Source: Dethiobacter sp.
GTDB lineage: Bacteria > Bacillota_D > Dethiobacteria > Dethiobacterales > Dethiobacteraceae
NCBI GenBank assembly: GCA_018333395.1
Contig: JAGXSQ010000156.1
Location: 1-20,066 of the forward strand
Direction of reading: 5' to 3'
DNA length: 20,066 nt
Part shown: in pieces, positions 6,784-14,990 of the stretch
Numbering within the stretch: position 1 is the stretch's first letter
How the letters are laid out: every line of letters starts with the position of its first letter
Position numbers and translations under genes: made by a program
The notes under the pieces: model-generated
Told to the model about the DNA's origin: nothing
The model's database searches: none
What the model saw: the letters and a program-made list of their open reading frames with translations, nothing else

Positions 6784-6800
6784 TTGGCATGAATATTGCA
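6784..6800 (+). promoter_or_regulatory. Sigma-54 (-24/-12) promoter for the crotonase unit
   Basis: TTGGCATGAATATTGCA matches TTGGCACG-N4-TTGCA with one change (C to T). GG (6786-6787) and GC (6798-6799) are separated by exactly 10 bases. Transcription would begin near 6811, about 148 bases before the crotonase ATG. Confidence 0.88.
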
Positions 6801-6895
6801 ATGACTTATGCCTAGGCCAGTGCTTGCCGTAGCTGTCGCGGTATCATGCATGGCAAAAAAATATGTCAGAGCCGGGGGGGGGTGCCGAAGCAGTC

Positions 6896-6931
6896 CTTCC
6901 TGCGAAAGCGGGAAGCCCCGTTTTGTTTGTC
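6896..6931 (+). terminator. Terminator-like hairpin inside the leader of the crotonase unit
   Basis: CTTCCTGC (6896-6903) and GCGGGAAG (6908-6915) form an 8-bp stem (one G-T pair) closed by a GAAA tetraloop, followed by CCCCG and the T-rich stretch TTTTGTTTGT from 6921. The CCCCG can also pair with the G run near 6873-6880, giving an alternative or longer stem. It lies between promoter and start codon, so it could act as an attenuator. I recognise no known riboswitch. Confidence 0.45.
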
Positions 6932-6958
6932 TGAAAAATTCACGAGGAGGATTTAAGG

Positions 6959-7741
6959 ATGGAAAATTTTAAGTATCTTCTTTATGAGAGCGAAGGTGGA
7001 ATCGCGACCATTACTTTAAACCGTCCCCAAGTCTTAAACGCGCTTAATAACGAAGTATGCCTGGAAATTGGTCAAGCGGTAGAAAGGGCCGGCGATGATG
7101 ATGCGGTTCGCGTATTGATTGTTACCGGCGGTGAAAAAGTGTTCGCTGCCGGGGCTGACATTGCTGAAATGTCTGTTGCCCAGCCCATGCATATTTACCG
7201 CTTTGGGGCCGTAATGCACGGGACTTTAAGCAAAATGGAGAATTTGGGTAAGCCTGTGGTTGCTGTTATTAACGGCTACGCGCTGGGTGGAGGGCTGGAG
7301 CTGGCCTTGGCTTGTGATTTGCGGATAGCTTCCGAAACGGCAAAGCTTGGCCTTCCCGAAATAAATCTTGGTATCTTCCCCGGCGGCGGCGGTACGCAGC
7401 GCCTGCCACGGGTGGTCGGTGTCGGCCGCGCCAAGGAGCTTATTTATACCGGAGAGATGATTTCCGCTGATAAGGCTCTTGGCATGGGGTTGGTCAACCG
7501 GGTCGTCCCTGACGGTCAGGCGATGGACGAGGGGAAAAAGCTGGCCCAGAAATTGGCGTCCAAGAGTGTAGCGGCGCTGCGCATGGCCAAAGTTGCCGTC
7601 AACACCGGCCTAGATACTGATTTAGCCTCTGGTATCAACGTAGAACGCCAGTGCTTTGCGTTGCTCTTTTCTACAGAAGACCAGAAAGAGGGTATGCGCG
7701 CTTTTCTGGAAAAGAGAAAGCCCAACTTTACCGGCAAATAG
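6959..7741 (+). CDS. Enoyl-CoA hydratase (crotonase)
   Basis: A 260-residue crotonase-fold enzyme that hydrates crotonyl-CoA and similar enoyl-CoAs to (S)-3-hydroxyacyl-CoA. Seen: oxyanion-hole segments AAGADIAEM (63-71) and GYALGGGLELALACD (106-120), and the two catalytic glutamates Glu114 and Glu134 (GLPEINLGIFPGGGGTQRLPR), spaced 20 residues apart as in classical hydratases. Both being present favours true hydratase over isomerase or hydrolase. The start is ATG after GAGGAGG. It is the first gene of the unit from the sigma-54 promoter at 6784. The SDR gene follows closely. Together with the thiolase and 3-hydroxyacyl-CoA dehydrogenase downstream it completes crotonyl-CoA oxidation. Confidence 0.93.
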   Translation: MENFKYLLYESEGGIATITLNRPQVLNALNNEVCLEIGQAVERAGDDDAVRVLIVTGGEKVFAAGADIAEMSVAQPMHIYRFGAVMHGTLSKMENLGKPVVAVINGYALGGGLELALACDLRIASETAKLGLPEINLGIFPGGGGTQRLPRVVGVGRAKELIYTGEMISADKALGMGLVNRVVPDGQAMDEGKKLAQKLASKSVAALRMAKVAVNTGLDTDLASGINVERQCFALLFSTEDQKEGMRAFLEKRKPNFTGK

Positions 7742-7763
7742 CTAAACTAGTTAAAGCATGTCT

Positions 7764-7768
7764 GGAGG
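7764..7768 (+). promoter_or_regulatory. Ribosome site deciding the SDR start
   Basis: GGAGG is 7 bases before ATG 7776 and lies inside the longer reading from ATG 7758, so the downstream start is preferred. Confidence 0.65.
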
Positions 7769-7775
7769 CGCAAAG

Positions 7776-8552
7776 ATGGACGTTCGACAACTTTTTGACC
7801 TTACCGGCCAAGTGGCTATTGTTACGGGAGGCTCGATGGGGCTTGGTGTGCAATTTGCCCGGGCGTTAGCCGAGCTTGGCGCTAATTTGGTGCTGTGTTC
7901 CCGGAAAGTGAACCGTTGCGAGCAGGAGGCGGAGGAACTAAGACAGCAGTTGGGTGTAAAAGTCCTGGCGCTGCGCTGTGACGTGACAAACCCGCCGGAG
8001 GTCCAGTACCTGGCAGACAAGACGGTAGAAGAGTTTGGCCGCATTGACATTTTAGTCAACAATGCCGGCATTTCCTGGGGATGTCCCACAGAAGAGCTTT
8101 CTCTGGAACACTGGAACAAGGTGATGGCTGTCAATGTGACAGGCACATTCCTGTGTTCGCAGGCCGTGGGGCGCGTCATGATTCGGCAAAACAAAGGGAA
8201 AATCATTAACATTGCTTCCGTCGCCGGTCTGCTCGGCGCTCCCCCCTCCGCCATGGACGCGATTGCCTACAGCACGAGTAAAGGGGCGGTTATCAGCTTC
8301 ACGAGAGATCTGGCCTGTAAATGGGCGACGCACAACATCTTGGTAAACGCCATCGCTCCAGGATGGTTCCCTACCCACCTGAGCGAGTGGATTCTGGAAC
8401 ACCGTAAAGACCAATTGCTTCCCCATATTCCCTTGGCGCGTTTTGGCGGAGAGGACGATCTAAAAGGAGCTTTAGCCTTCCTGGCCTCTGCTGCTTCCAA
8501 TTATGTGACCGGCCAGGTGCTGGTCGTCGACGGTGGCAGTACGTCCTGGTAA
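7776..8552 (+). CDS. Short-chain dehydrogenase/reductase (classical SDR)
   Basis: A 258-residue classical SDR with a Rossmann fold. Seen: cofactor motif TGGSMGLG (17-24), CDV (68-70), NNAG (95-98), catalytic Ser148 (IASVAG) and Tyr165-x3-Lys169 (YSTSK), and the C-terminal ASNYVTGQVLVVDGG typical of the FabG-like and 3-hydroxyacyl-CoA-type branch. It probably oxidises or reduces a hydroxyl/keto group with NAD(P). In this unit it could serve (R)-3-hydroxyacyl-CoA made by the MaoC hydratase, or an alcohol group of the growth substrate; sequence alone does not decide. The Gly motif ends in MGLG rather than the common SGIG, a mild variant. Confidence 0.9.
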   Translation: MDVRQLFDLTGQVAIVTGGSMGLGVQFARALAELGANLVLCSRKVNRCEQEAEELRQQLGVKVLALRCDVTNPPEVQYLADKTVEEFGRIDILVNNAGISWGCPTEELSLEHWNKVMAVNVTGTFLCSQAVGRVMIRQNKGKIINIASVAGLLGAPPSAMDAIAYSTSKGAVISFTRDLACKWATHNILVNAIAPGWFPTHLSEWILEHRKDQLLPHIPLARFGGEDDLKGALAFLASAASNYVTGQVLVVDGGSTSW

Positions 8553-8578
8553 AAAATAACTATTAAGGGGTTGTCTTT

Positions 8579-9718
8579 GTGGTTGATTTTCAACTGACCG
8601 AGGAACAGCAGAGCATTCAAGCGCTAGCGCGTGAATTCGTTAAAAGTGAGATTATGCCTTTTGCGCATGAATATGATGAAAAAGAAGAATTGCCATGGCA
8701 TATTGTGCAAAAAGCCCATGAAGTAGGGCTGATGAACCTGAGTGTGCCCGATAAATATGGCGGCCAGGGCTTAGATCCCCTTACCGAAGCCATCATTGGT
8801 GAAGAATTAAGCTATGGGTGTCTTGGGATTAGTGGAACTTTCGGAGCTAACGGGTTAGCTTTGACCCCTATTTTGCTGGCAGGGAATGAGGAGCAAAAGG
8901 AAAAATTCCTACGACCTTTCTGCAGCAAACCGCAGCTGGCGGCATTTGGTTTAACTGAGCCCGACGCTGGTTCAGATGTGGGCAACATCTCCACCCGTGC
9001 TGTGCCGGAGGGGGACGGATACCTGCTCAGTGGACAAAAATGCTTCATTACCAATGGTGGGGTAGCGAACCTGTACACTATTTTTGCTACTGTCGACAGA
9101 AGCAAGGGTGTTAACGGGATGTGTGCTTTTATTGTGCGTGGTGATACGCCCGGGATATCCGGTGGCTCCAAAGAGAAGAAAATGGGCGACCGGGCTTCCC
9201 ATGTCGGGGAGGTTATTCTGGAAAACGTGCGTGTTCCCAAAGAAGATATGTTGGGGCGAATCGGCGACGGCTTTAAAATTGCCATGGGTACACTTGATGT
9301 TACCAGACCAGGTATCGGTGCCTCTGCCGTTGGTGTGGCGCGGCGCGCCCTGGAAGAGGCGATCAAATATTCCAAGCAGCGCATCCAGTTTGGTAAGCCC
9401 ATCGCGGCGAACCAGGCTATCCAGTTTATGCTGGCGGACATGGCGATGCGTGTTGATGCTGCCCGGCTTTTGGTCTGGCGGGCCTGCCACAAGCTGGCCC
9501 GTGGAGAGAGAGCTTCGCTGGAAGGCGCCATGGCCAAATGCTATGCTTCGGATATTGCTATGAGAGTTACCACAGATGCTGTGCAGATTCTGGGTGGTTA
9601 CGGCTATATGCGGGACTATCCCGTGGAAAAACTGATGCGGGATGCCAAGATTACGCAAATTTATGAAGGTACAAACCAGATTCAACGCCTGGTGATGGCT
9701 CGGGAGCTTTTGAAATAG
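8579..9718 (+). CDS. Acyl-CoA dehydrogenase (short-chain type)
   Basis: A 379-residue FAD enzyme of typical length that introduces the 2,3 double bond into acyl-CoA, passing electrons to ETF. Seen: N-terminal helical domain (FQLTEEQQSIQALAREF), AAFGLTEPDAGSDVG near 120-135, CFITNGG, RIQFGKPIAANQAIQFMLADM, and the ending QIYEGTNQIQRL with Glu363 as the likely catalytic base in the short-chain (butyryl-CoA dehydrogenase) position. The start is GTG, 8 bases after AAGGGG. No ETF genes are in the window, so the electron acceptor is encoded elsewhere. In the cluster it would link butyryl-CoA or a substituted analogue with the enoyl-CoA pool, in either direction. Confidence 0.93.
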   Translation: MVDFQLTEEQQSIQALAREFVKSEIMPFAHEYDEKEELPWHIVQKAHEVGLMNLSVPDKYGGQGLDPLTEAIIGEELSYGCLGISGTFGANGLALTPILLAGNEEQKEKFLRPFCSKPQLAAFGLTEPDAGSDVGNISTRAVPEGDGYLLSGQKCFITNGGVANLYTIFATVDRSKGVNGMCAFIVRGDTPGISGGSKEKKMGDRASHVGEVILENVRVPKEDMLGRIGDGFKIAMGTLDVTRPGIGASAVGVARRALEEAIKYSKQRIQFGKPIAANQAIQFMLADMAMRVDAARLLVWRACHKLARGERASLEGAMAKCYASDIAMRVTTDAVQILGGYGYMRDYPVEKLMRDAKITQIYEGTNQIQRLVMARELLK

Positions 9719-9767
9719 AACTACTCTGTAGTATTTAAGACTGCTAGTTGATGTAGGAGGGAAAAGC

Positions 9768-10949
9768 ATGAGAGAAGCGGTTATTGTGAGTGCGGTCCGT
9801 ACGGCCATTGCCAAGGAGGCTGGTGCGCTAAAGGACTTGTCTCCTGAGGAGTATGCCGGGTTAGTCATTAAAGAGGCTGTTATCCGGTCTGGAATTCTCG
9901 ACCCCAAAATTATCGAAGAGGTTATCTTTGGCCATTGCTTAGGTGCGCCTGGTTGCATGGCGCGCGTGGCTTTGTTAAAAGCTGGGTTGCCGATGAGCAT
10001 TCCCGGTGTCACGATCGACCGCCAGTGTGGCTCCGGTTCAACGGCTGTCAATCTGGCCGCGACCTATATCCAAAGTGGCGCTGCAGAAGTGTGCGTCGCT
10101 GGTGGTGTGGATAGCATGACTTTGGCGCCTTTCATGGTAGAGCGGCCAAGAGCGGCTTACCAGCGGGTACCAAGCAACTATATTCACCCACGGCCCTTGG
10201 CACCCAAGGAGATAGGTGATCCTCCGATGGGCATTACGGCGGAAAATGTAGCGGAGAGGTGGGGGGTGCCCAGAGAGGAACAGGACGAGTTTGCTTACCT
10301 CAGTCAGATTAAAGCGGCACGTGCTATCAGCGAGGGACGGTTTCAGGAACAAATTGTACCTGTCTCCATTCCGCAACGCAAGGGCGAACCGCTTTTGTTT
10401 GCCACAGATGAGCATCCACGTCCTGATACGACACTGGAGAAGCTGGCCAAATTACCGCCGGTTTTCAGGAAAGACGGAACTGTTACGGCAGGCAACTCCT
10501 CAGGCCTTAATGACGGGGCGGCGGCGCTCTTGTTAATGAGCGCGGAAAAAGCTGCGGAGTTAAAGCTAAAACCTTTAGCTGCCGTACGGTCTTTTGCCGC
10601 TGCGGGAGTAGATCCCAACGTTATGGGCATAGGCCCTGTGCCAGCAACGCAAAAGGCGCTGGCCAAGGCGGGGCTGACGGTGGAGGACCTTGACGTAATT
10701 GAGTTGAATGAAGCGTTCGCTGCACAAGCTATTGCTTGCTGCCGGGATTTGGGCTTAGATTGGCGCAATCAAGAAAAGCTCAACCCTAACGGTGGCGCTA
10801 TTGCTCTTGGCCACCCAATTGCTGGTTCGTTGGCTATCCTGACAACAAAGGCTATTTATGAACTGCACCGCAGGAAAGGAAGATATGCCCTCATTACTGC
10901 CTGCTGCGGCGGCGGTCAGGGCGTCGCTACTATTATTGAAAAAGTTTAG
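9768..10949 (+). CDS. Thiolase (acetyl-CoA C-acetyltransferase type)
   Basis: A 393-residue thiolase of standard length that cleaves 3-ketoacyl-CoA such as acetoacetyl-CoA with CoA. Seen: nucleophile Cys87 in [54 protein letters not shown] with the catalytic His, and the second cysteine in TACCGGGQG near the C-terminus. The His loop reads GHPIAGS rather than the usual GHPIGAS or GHPLGASG, a local glycine shift that may alter substrate fit. The ATG follows TAGGAGGG. It lies in the middle of the second unit, directly before dehydratase homologue 2. Confidence 0.93.
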   Translation: MREAVIVSAVRTAIAKEAGALKDLSPEEYAGLVIKEAVIRSGILDPKIIEEVIFGHCLGAPGCMARVALLKAGLPMSIPGVTIDRQCGSGSTAVNLAATYIQSGAAEVCVAGGVDSMTLAPFMVERPRAAYQRVPSNYIHPRPLAPKEIGDPPMGITAENVAERWGVPREEQDEFAYLSQIKAARAISEGRFQEQIVPVSIPQRKGEPLLFATDEHPRPDTTLEKLAKLPPVFRKDGTVTAGNSSGLNDGAAALLLMSAEKAAELKLKPLAAVRSFAAAGVDPNVMGIGPVPATQKALAKAGLTVEDLDVIELNEAFAAQAIACCRDLGLDWRNQEKLNPNGGAIALGHPIAGSLAILTTKAIYELHRRKGRYALITACCGGGQGVATIIEKV

Positions 10950-10970
10950 GATAAAGGGGGTGGTTAGCCA

Positions 10971-12404
10971 ATGAGAGCTGCCGCCGCATACAAGGAAAGG
11001 CTCCTCTGCATGAGGTCAAATGTTTACCTCGGTGGAGAGCTGATTGCCAGGGACGACGCTCGTTTGCTGCCGGGAATTAATGTGGTCAGCGAAACTTTTA
11101 ATTATGCTCAGGATGACAGATTCGCGGAACTGATGACGGCGACTTCCCATCGGAGTGGTGAAAAAATCAACCGTTTTTGCCACATTCATCAAAACGTGGA
11201 AGATTTACTGAAAAAGCAGGAGATGACGCGTTTTATTTGCCAAAAAACGGGGGGCTGCATTCAACGCTGCATGGGCATTGATGCCCTCAATGCTCTTTCC
11301 GTGGTGACCAAGGATTTAGACAACTCCTTTGCCACCAACTACTATGAGCGTTTTCTCAAATATCTGGACTATTTTCAGAAGAATGACCTAGTAGGCAACT
11401 GTGCTCAAACTGATGTTAAGGGAGACCGCCTGCTCAGACCTCACCAGCAGGAGGATCCGGACCTTTATCTCCGCGTGGTGGAGAAAAGAGCAGACGGGAT
11501 AGTGGTTAGGGGCGCAAAAGCACACAATACCATCGCCCCGTACGCCGATGAAATTATTGTTGTGCCGACCCGAGCCATGACCAAGGAAGACGCCGATTGG
11601 GCTGTTGCTTTCGCCATTCCCGCTGACACCGAAGGCTTGTTGTTAATTAACCGTGCCACCTCGACACGCTCTCGCAGAGCACTAAAGGCCCCTATTGAAA
11701 ACTATGGCTCTGCTGATTCTTTCACCGTATTTAACAATGTCTTTGTGCCCTGGGAACGCGTCTTTTTATGCGGCGAGACTCGTCACGCCGGCCAGCTGGC
11801 CTTGTTATTTGCGCTTTACCATCGTCACAGTTATACCGGCTGCAAGCCTGCCACAACAGACGTGATTATGGGAGCGACCGCTTTGGTTGCGGAGTATAAC
11901 GGTATCGAAAAGGCTGCGCATGTACGGGATGAACTGGCGGAAATGATTGCTATTGCCGAACTAGTCTACGGGGCCGGTATTGCTGCTGCTGTGAAGGCGA
12001 CCAAGGCCGCTTCCGGCACGTACGTTCCGGATCCTGTTTTCGCCAATGTCGGCCGCTACCACGCCGGAGTTCATGTCTACCATGAATATGAAGTGCTGGC
12101 GGCTATCGCAGGGGGACTTCCGGCAACTTTGCCTTATGAGGAAGATTTTCTCCATCCCGAAATCGGGCCTTTCCTGGAGAAATATATCATGCGCAAAGCC
12201 GGCATTTCGGCAGAGCAACAGCACCGCTGCTTTCGCTTGCTAAGCGATATGCTCTGTTCCTCCCACGCTGGTGTGATGCAACTGGCTGGCGTCCACGGCG
12301 GCGGCTCCCCAATCATGGAAAAAATAGCCATTTTAGGCCAGTACGATTTAGAGGCCAAGAAAAATATTGCCAAGGAACTGGCAGGCATCATCCCCAGAAA
12401 ATAG
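10971..12404 (+). CDS. 4-hydroxybutyryl-CoA dehydratase family protein (divergent homologue 2)
   Basis: A 477-residue HpaB-fold protein, clearly a distant paralogue of the product at 4674. The [4Fe-4S] ligands are kept: Cys96 and Cys100 (GGCIQRCMG), His284 and Cys291 (YHRHSYTGCK), with the same spacings, and Gln98, Thr187, Tyr288 and Lys292 are also present. By hand alignment the position of AbfD Glu257 is Asp249 (YGSADSFTVF), and the Glu of TESMHGAGSP is replaced by Ala (LAGVHGGGSP). It is therefore probably an iron-sulfur flavoprotein with changed chemistry or substrate: a delta-isomerase, or a dehydratase for a substituted or longer 4-hydroxyacyl-CoA. The exact activity is unknown. It sits between thiolase and acyl-CoA ligase in a unit that has no other dehydratase of this type. 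The start is ATG after AAAGGGGGTGG. Confidence 0.85.
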   Translation: MRAAAAYKERLLCMRSNVYLGGELIARDDARLLPGINVVSETFNYAQDDRFAELMTATSHRSGEKINRFCHIHQNVEDLLKKQEMTRFICQKTGGCIQRCMGIDALNALSVVTKDLDNSFATNYYERFLKYLDYFQKNDLVGNCAQTDVKGDRLLRPHQQEDPDLYLRVVEKRADGIVVRGAKAHNTIAPYADEIIVVPTRAMTKEDADWAVAFAIPADTEGLLLINRATSTRSRRALKAPIENYGSADSFTVFNNVFVPWERVFLCGETRHAGQLALLFALYHRHSYTGCKPATTDVIMGATALVAEYNGIEKAAHVRDELAEMIAIAELVYGAGIAAAVKATKAASGTYVPDPVFANVGRYHAGVHVYHEYEVLAAIAGGLPATLPYEEDFLHPEIGPFLEKYIMRKAGISAEQQHRCFRLLSDMLCSSHAGVMQLAGVHGGGSPIMEKIAILGQYDLEAKKNIAKELAGIIPRK

Positions 12405-12449
12405 TGCGCAGGCTCTGGCATCCAGACTGAAAAGGGGAGGAGTGTTCGG

Positions 12450-14078
12450 GTGTATGCTGAAAAACCTTGGCTAAGGTTTTATGACCCAACCGTTCGTCAC
12501 AGCCTTGACTATCCTGTTAAGCCGCTGTCCCAGTTATTGGCTGAAGCTGCACAAAAAGCCCCTCAGCAAGCGGCGTACAGTTATGGTGGCAAGGAAAGCA
12601 CGTATGCGGAACTGGAACAGTTGACAAACCGTTTGGCCAGTTCTCTGCATCTGTTGGGAGTAAAAAAAGGTAGCCGTGTGGCCGTCATGCTTCCTAACTG
12701 TCCGCAGTTTGTGATTAGCTACTATGCCATAGTAAGGGTTGGGGCTATTGTAGTTAATGTTAATCCGCTCTACACCGAGCGGGAGCTCCTTTTCCAGCTG
12801 CGCGATGCCGGAGCCGAAACCATTATTACGTTTGTGGAGGCGATACCGCGCGTCTCTTCTGTGAGAGAGCAGAGTCCTTTGCGTAATGTCATCGTAACTA
12901 GTCTCCTTAGCCCCAAAACAGATGTACCTGAAGGATGTCTTTGCTTTAATGGGCTGAGCAATGCGGCTTCTGCGGAGGTGCCTGATGCAGATATCAAGGC
13001 GCGTGAGGACGTAGCTGTTTTGCAGTATACCGGGGGAACTACAGGGGTCTCCAAAGGGGCGATGCTCACCCATTACAACTTAGTTAGTAACGCGATACAG
13101 CTCCATGAGTGGTGTGCAGGACTGAAGTTCGAGAAAATTCTGACTGTTTTGCCGCTCTTCCATGTCTACGGTATGACTTGCTGTATGAACCTAGCCCTGA
13201 TTACGGGTAGCACCATGGTCCTTTTACCGCGCTTTGAGCCAAAGGAAGTGCTGGAGGTGATCAGGACTTGCCGCCCGACCTTTTTCCCCGGAGTGCCTAC
13301 AATGTATACGGCTTTGTTTAACCATCCTGAAGCTGAGCAGTATGACCTGACCGTAGTAGAGTTCTATAATTCTGGCGCAGCTCCTATGCCGCTTGAATTG
13401 ATGGGAACAATTCAACGCCGGTTGGCGGGTAAGTCTGTCTACTCGGAAGGTTACGGTCTTTCAGAAGCATCCCCGGTAACCCACTCCAACCCGATACACA
13501 GAATTAAGTCGGGCAGTGTGGGTGTGCCTTATCCGGATACGGAGTGCCGTGTTGTTGATATGGAAACCGGTGAAGAAGACTTGCCGCCCGGGCAAGCTGG
13601 AGAACTGGTTATTAGTGGTCCCCAAGTCATGAAAGGTTATTGGAACATGCCTGTTGAAACTAATAAGGCTCTGCGCAATGGGTGGCTCTATACCGGTGAT
13701 ATCGCCATGATGGACGAAGAAGGCTATTTCTATATTGTAGACCGTAAGAAGGACATGATTATTGCGAGCGGATACAATGTCTACCCGCGGGAAGTTGAAG
13801 AAACCATTTATGAATTACCTCAAGTGCAAGAAGCGGTCGTTGTGGGGGTGCCTGATAAATACCGAGGCGAGACGGTGAAGGCCTACATTGTCCTCAAGGC
13901 AGGGCAGGGGTTGACGGCAGAGGAGATTATCCGTTTTTGCCAGGAACAACTGGCGGCCTACAAAGTGCCAAAAATCGTGGAGTTTAGGGAAGAACTGCCC
14001 AAGTCTGCTGTCGGCAAACTGCTACGTCGCCTGTTGGTTGAAGAAGATAAAAAGAGGTTACATCCGGAGCAGACTTAA
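12450..14078 (+). CDS. AMP-forming acyl-CoA ligase (FadD-like)
   Basis: A 542-residue member of the adenylate-forming superfamily that activates a carboxylic acid with ATP and CoA. Seen: P-loop YTGGTTGVSKGAM (193-205), YSEGYGLSEASPV, the hinge region GWLYTGDIAMMDEEGYFYIVDRKKDMIIASGYNVYPREVEE, and the C-terminal catalytic lysine Lys523 in PKSAVGKLLRR. The GTG start is 9 bases after GGGGAGG and reads MYAEKPWLRFYDP, a beginning common in Firmicute long-chain-type ligases. Specificity cannot be predicted; in this unit it is the only activation enzyme (no CoA-transferase is present), so it probably makes the CoA ester of the acid entering the pathway, for instance a 4-hydroxy or short-chain acid. 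Confidence 0.92.
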   Translation: MYAEKPWLRFYDPTVRHSLDYPVKPLSQLLAEAAQKAPQQAAYSYGGKESTYAELEQLTNRLASSLHLLGVKKGSRVAVMLPNCPQFVISYYAIVRVGAIVVNVNPLYTERELLFQLRDAGAETIITFVEAIPRVSSVREQSPLRNVIVTSLLSPKTDVPEGCLCFNGLSNAASAEVPDADIKAREDVAVLQYTGGTTGVSKGAMLTHYNLVSNAIQLHEWCAGLKFEKILTVLPLFHVYGMTCCMNLALITGSTMVLLPRFEPKEVLEVIRTCRPTFFPGVPTMYTALFNHPEAEQYDLTVVEFYNSGAAPMPLELMGTIQRRLAGKSVYSEGYGLSEASPVTHSNPIHRIKSGSVGVPYPDTECRVVDMETGEEDLPPGQAGELVISGPQVMKGYWNMPVETNKALRNGWLYTGDIAMMDEEGYFYIVDRKKDMIIASGYNVYPREVEETIYELPQVQEAVVVGVPDKYRGETVKAYIVLKAGQGLTAEEIIRFCQEQLAAYKVPKIVEFREELPKSAVGKLLRRLLVEEDKKRLHPEQT

Positions 14079-14126
14079 TCTGTAGCTACACTACAATAAA
14101 TTCATTATTGTTTAGGAGGCATAACA

Positions 14127-14990
14127 ATGCAAATTGGCGACATTAAGAAGATCTGTGTGGTCGGTGCTGGGAATATGGGACATCAAATTGCTTTACAGGC
14201 CGCTTTGTCTGGTTTTCGGGTCAGTTGCACTGATACCAGTACAGATGCTTTGCAGAAAGCGGCGCAATTTGTAGAAACGTATTTGCCTGAGCGAGTGGTC
14301 AAAGGCAAGCTGACGACAGAGCAAGCAGCCTCAGCCAGGGAAAACATAGGGTTTACCGGTTCCCTAGAGGAAGCGGCCAGAGATGCTGATTTTGTTATCG
14401 AGGCTGCTACGGAAAAAATAGTGCTGAAAAGGAAGATTTTTGCCGAGCTTGATAGAATTTGTCCTCCCCATGCTATTTTAGCGACTAACAGCTCCTTTAT
14501 CGTCAGTTCTAAAATTGCCGACGCTACTTCGCGGCCGAGCCAAGTATGCAACATGCACTTCTTCAACCCTGCGCTAGTGATGAAGCTAGTGGAAGTAGTG
14601 CAGGGGGCGCACACCGCACCGGAGACAGCAGAAGTGACGGTCGAGCTTTGCCGGCGAATGGGAAAAACACCAGTGTTGCTTAAGAAAGAAATCTACGGGT
14701 TCCTAGTCAATAGGATCTTAGCCGCACTTAGCAATGAGGCTTTGTTTCTGCTAGACCAGGAAATAGCCAGCGCTGAGGATATTGATGTAGCGGTGGTCAA
14801 CGCTCTCGGTCATCCCCTGGGACCTTTCCGCCTGATGGATTTGACCGGGATTGACCTGTCGTACCATATTGCTATGGAACTCTACCAGGAAACGGGGAAC
14901 CCAAGCGAAAAACCTAGTCCTACCATCGTGGAAAAATATGCTCGAGGTGAATGGGGCAGGAAAACTGGCCGAGGGTTTTACCAGTATTAA
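14127..14990 (+). CDS. 3-hydroxyacyl-CoA dehydrogenase (3-hydroxybutyryl-CoA type)
   Basis: A 287-residue NAD(P)-dependent enzyme of the length of clostridial Hbd that oxidises (S)-3-hydroxyacyl-CoA to the 3-keto ester. Seen: dinucleotide motif GAGNMG (13-18), IEAATEK (91-97), NSS (121-123), catalytic His144 (CNMHFFNP) and Glu156 (KLVEVV), 12 residues apart as in characterised enzymes, the second domain NRILAALSNEALFLL, and the C-terminal GRKTGRGFYQY. The start is ATG after TTAGGAGG; a small inverted repeat (ACAATAA...TTATTGT, 14093-14111) precedes it. The activator gene downstream probably begins inside its 3' end. Confidence 0.94.
   Translation: MQIGDIKKICVVGAGNMGHQIALQAALSGFRVSCTDTSTDALQKAAQFVETYLPERVVKGKLTTEQAASARENIGFTGSLEEAARDADFVIEAATEKIVLKRKIFAELDRICPPHAILATNSSFIVSSKIADATSRPSQVCNMHFFNPALVMKLVEVVQGAHTAPETAEVTVELCRRMGKTPVLLKKEIYGFLVNRILAALSNEALFLLDQEIASAEDIDVAVVNALGHPLGPFRLMDLTGIDLSYHIAMELYQETGNPSEKPSPTIVEKYARGEWGRKTGRGFYQY

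Larger units (their letters stand above)
6659..6958 (+). other. 300-bp regulatory gap between the two sigma-54 units
   Basis: No coding region is seen here. The gap holds, in order, the rest of the terminator-like hairpin, the GGTGC-N6-GCACC dyad with an extra GCACC half-site at 6726-6730, a small palindrome GCGGAT-C-ATCCGC (6751-6763), the -24/-12 promoter, and a leader of about 150 bases with a GAAA-loop hairpin before the crotonase ribosome site. Confidence 0.7.

Noticed and set aside
6811..6958. Known riboswitch in the crotonase leader (c-di-GMP, glycine, TPP, cobalamin, Moco)
   Set aside because: I could not find the conserved core of any of these classes; only a hairpin is supported.
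9084..9563. 159-residue + strand frame inside the acyl-CoA dehydrogenase gene
   Set aside because: It overlaps a clear, complete acyl-CoA dehydrogenase in another frame and has no recognisable motifs.
12415..12430. TGGCA-like sigma-54 half element before the acyl-CoA ligase
   Set aside because: There is no GC at the required 10-base distance and no TTGCA partner.
14093..14111. Small inverted repeat ACAATAA/TTATTGT before the 3-hydroxyacyl-CoA dehydrogenase
   Set aside because: It is short and AT-rich, too weak to call a terminator or operator.
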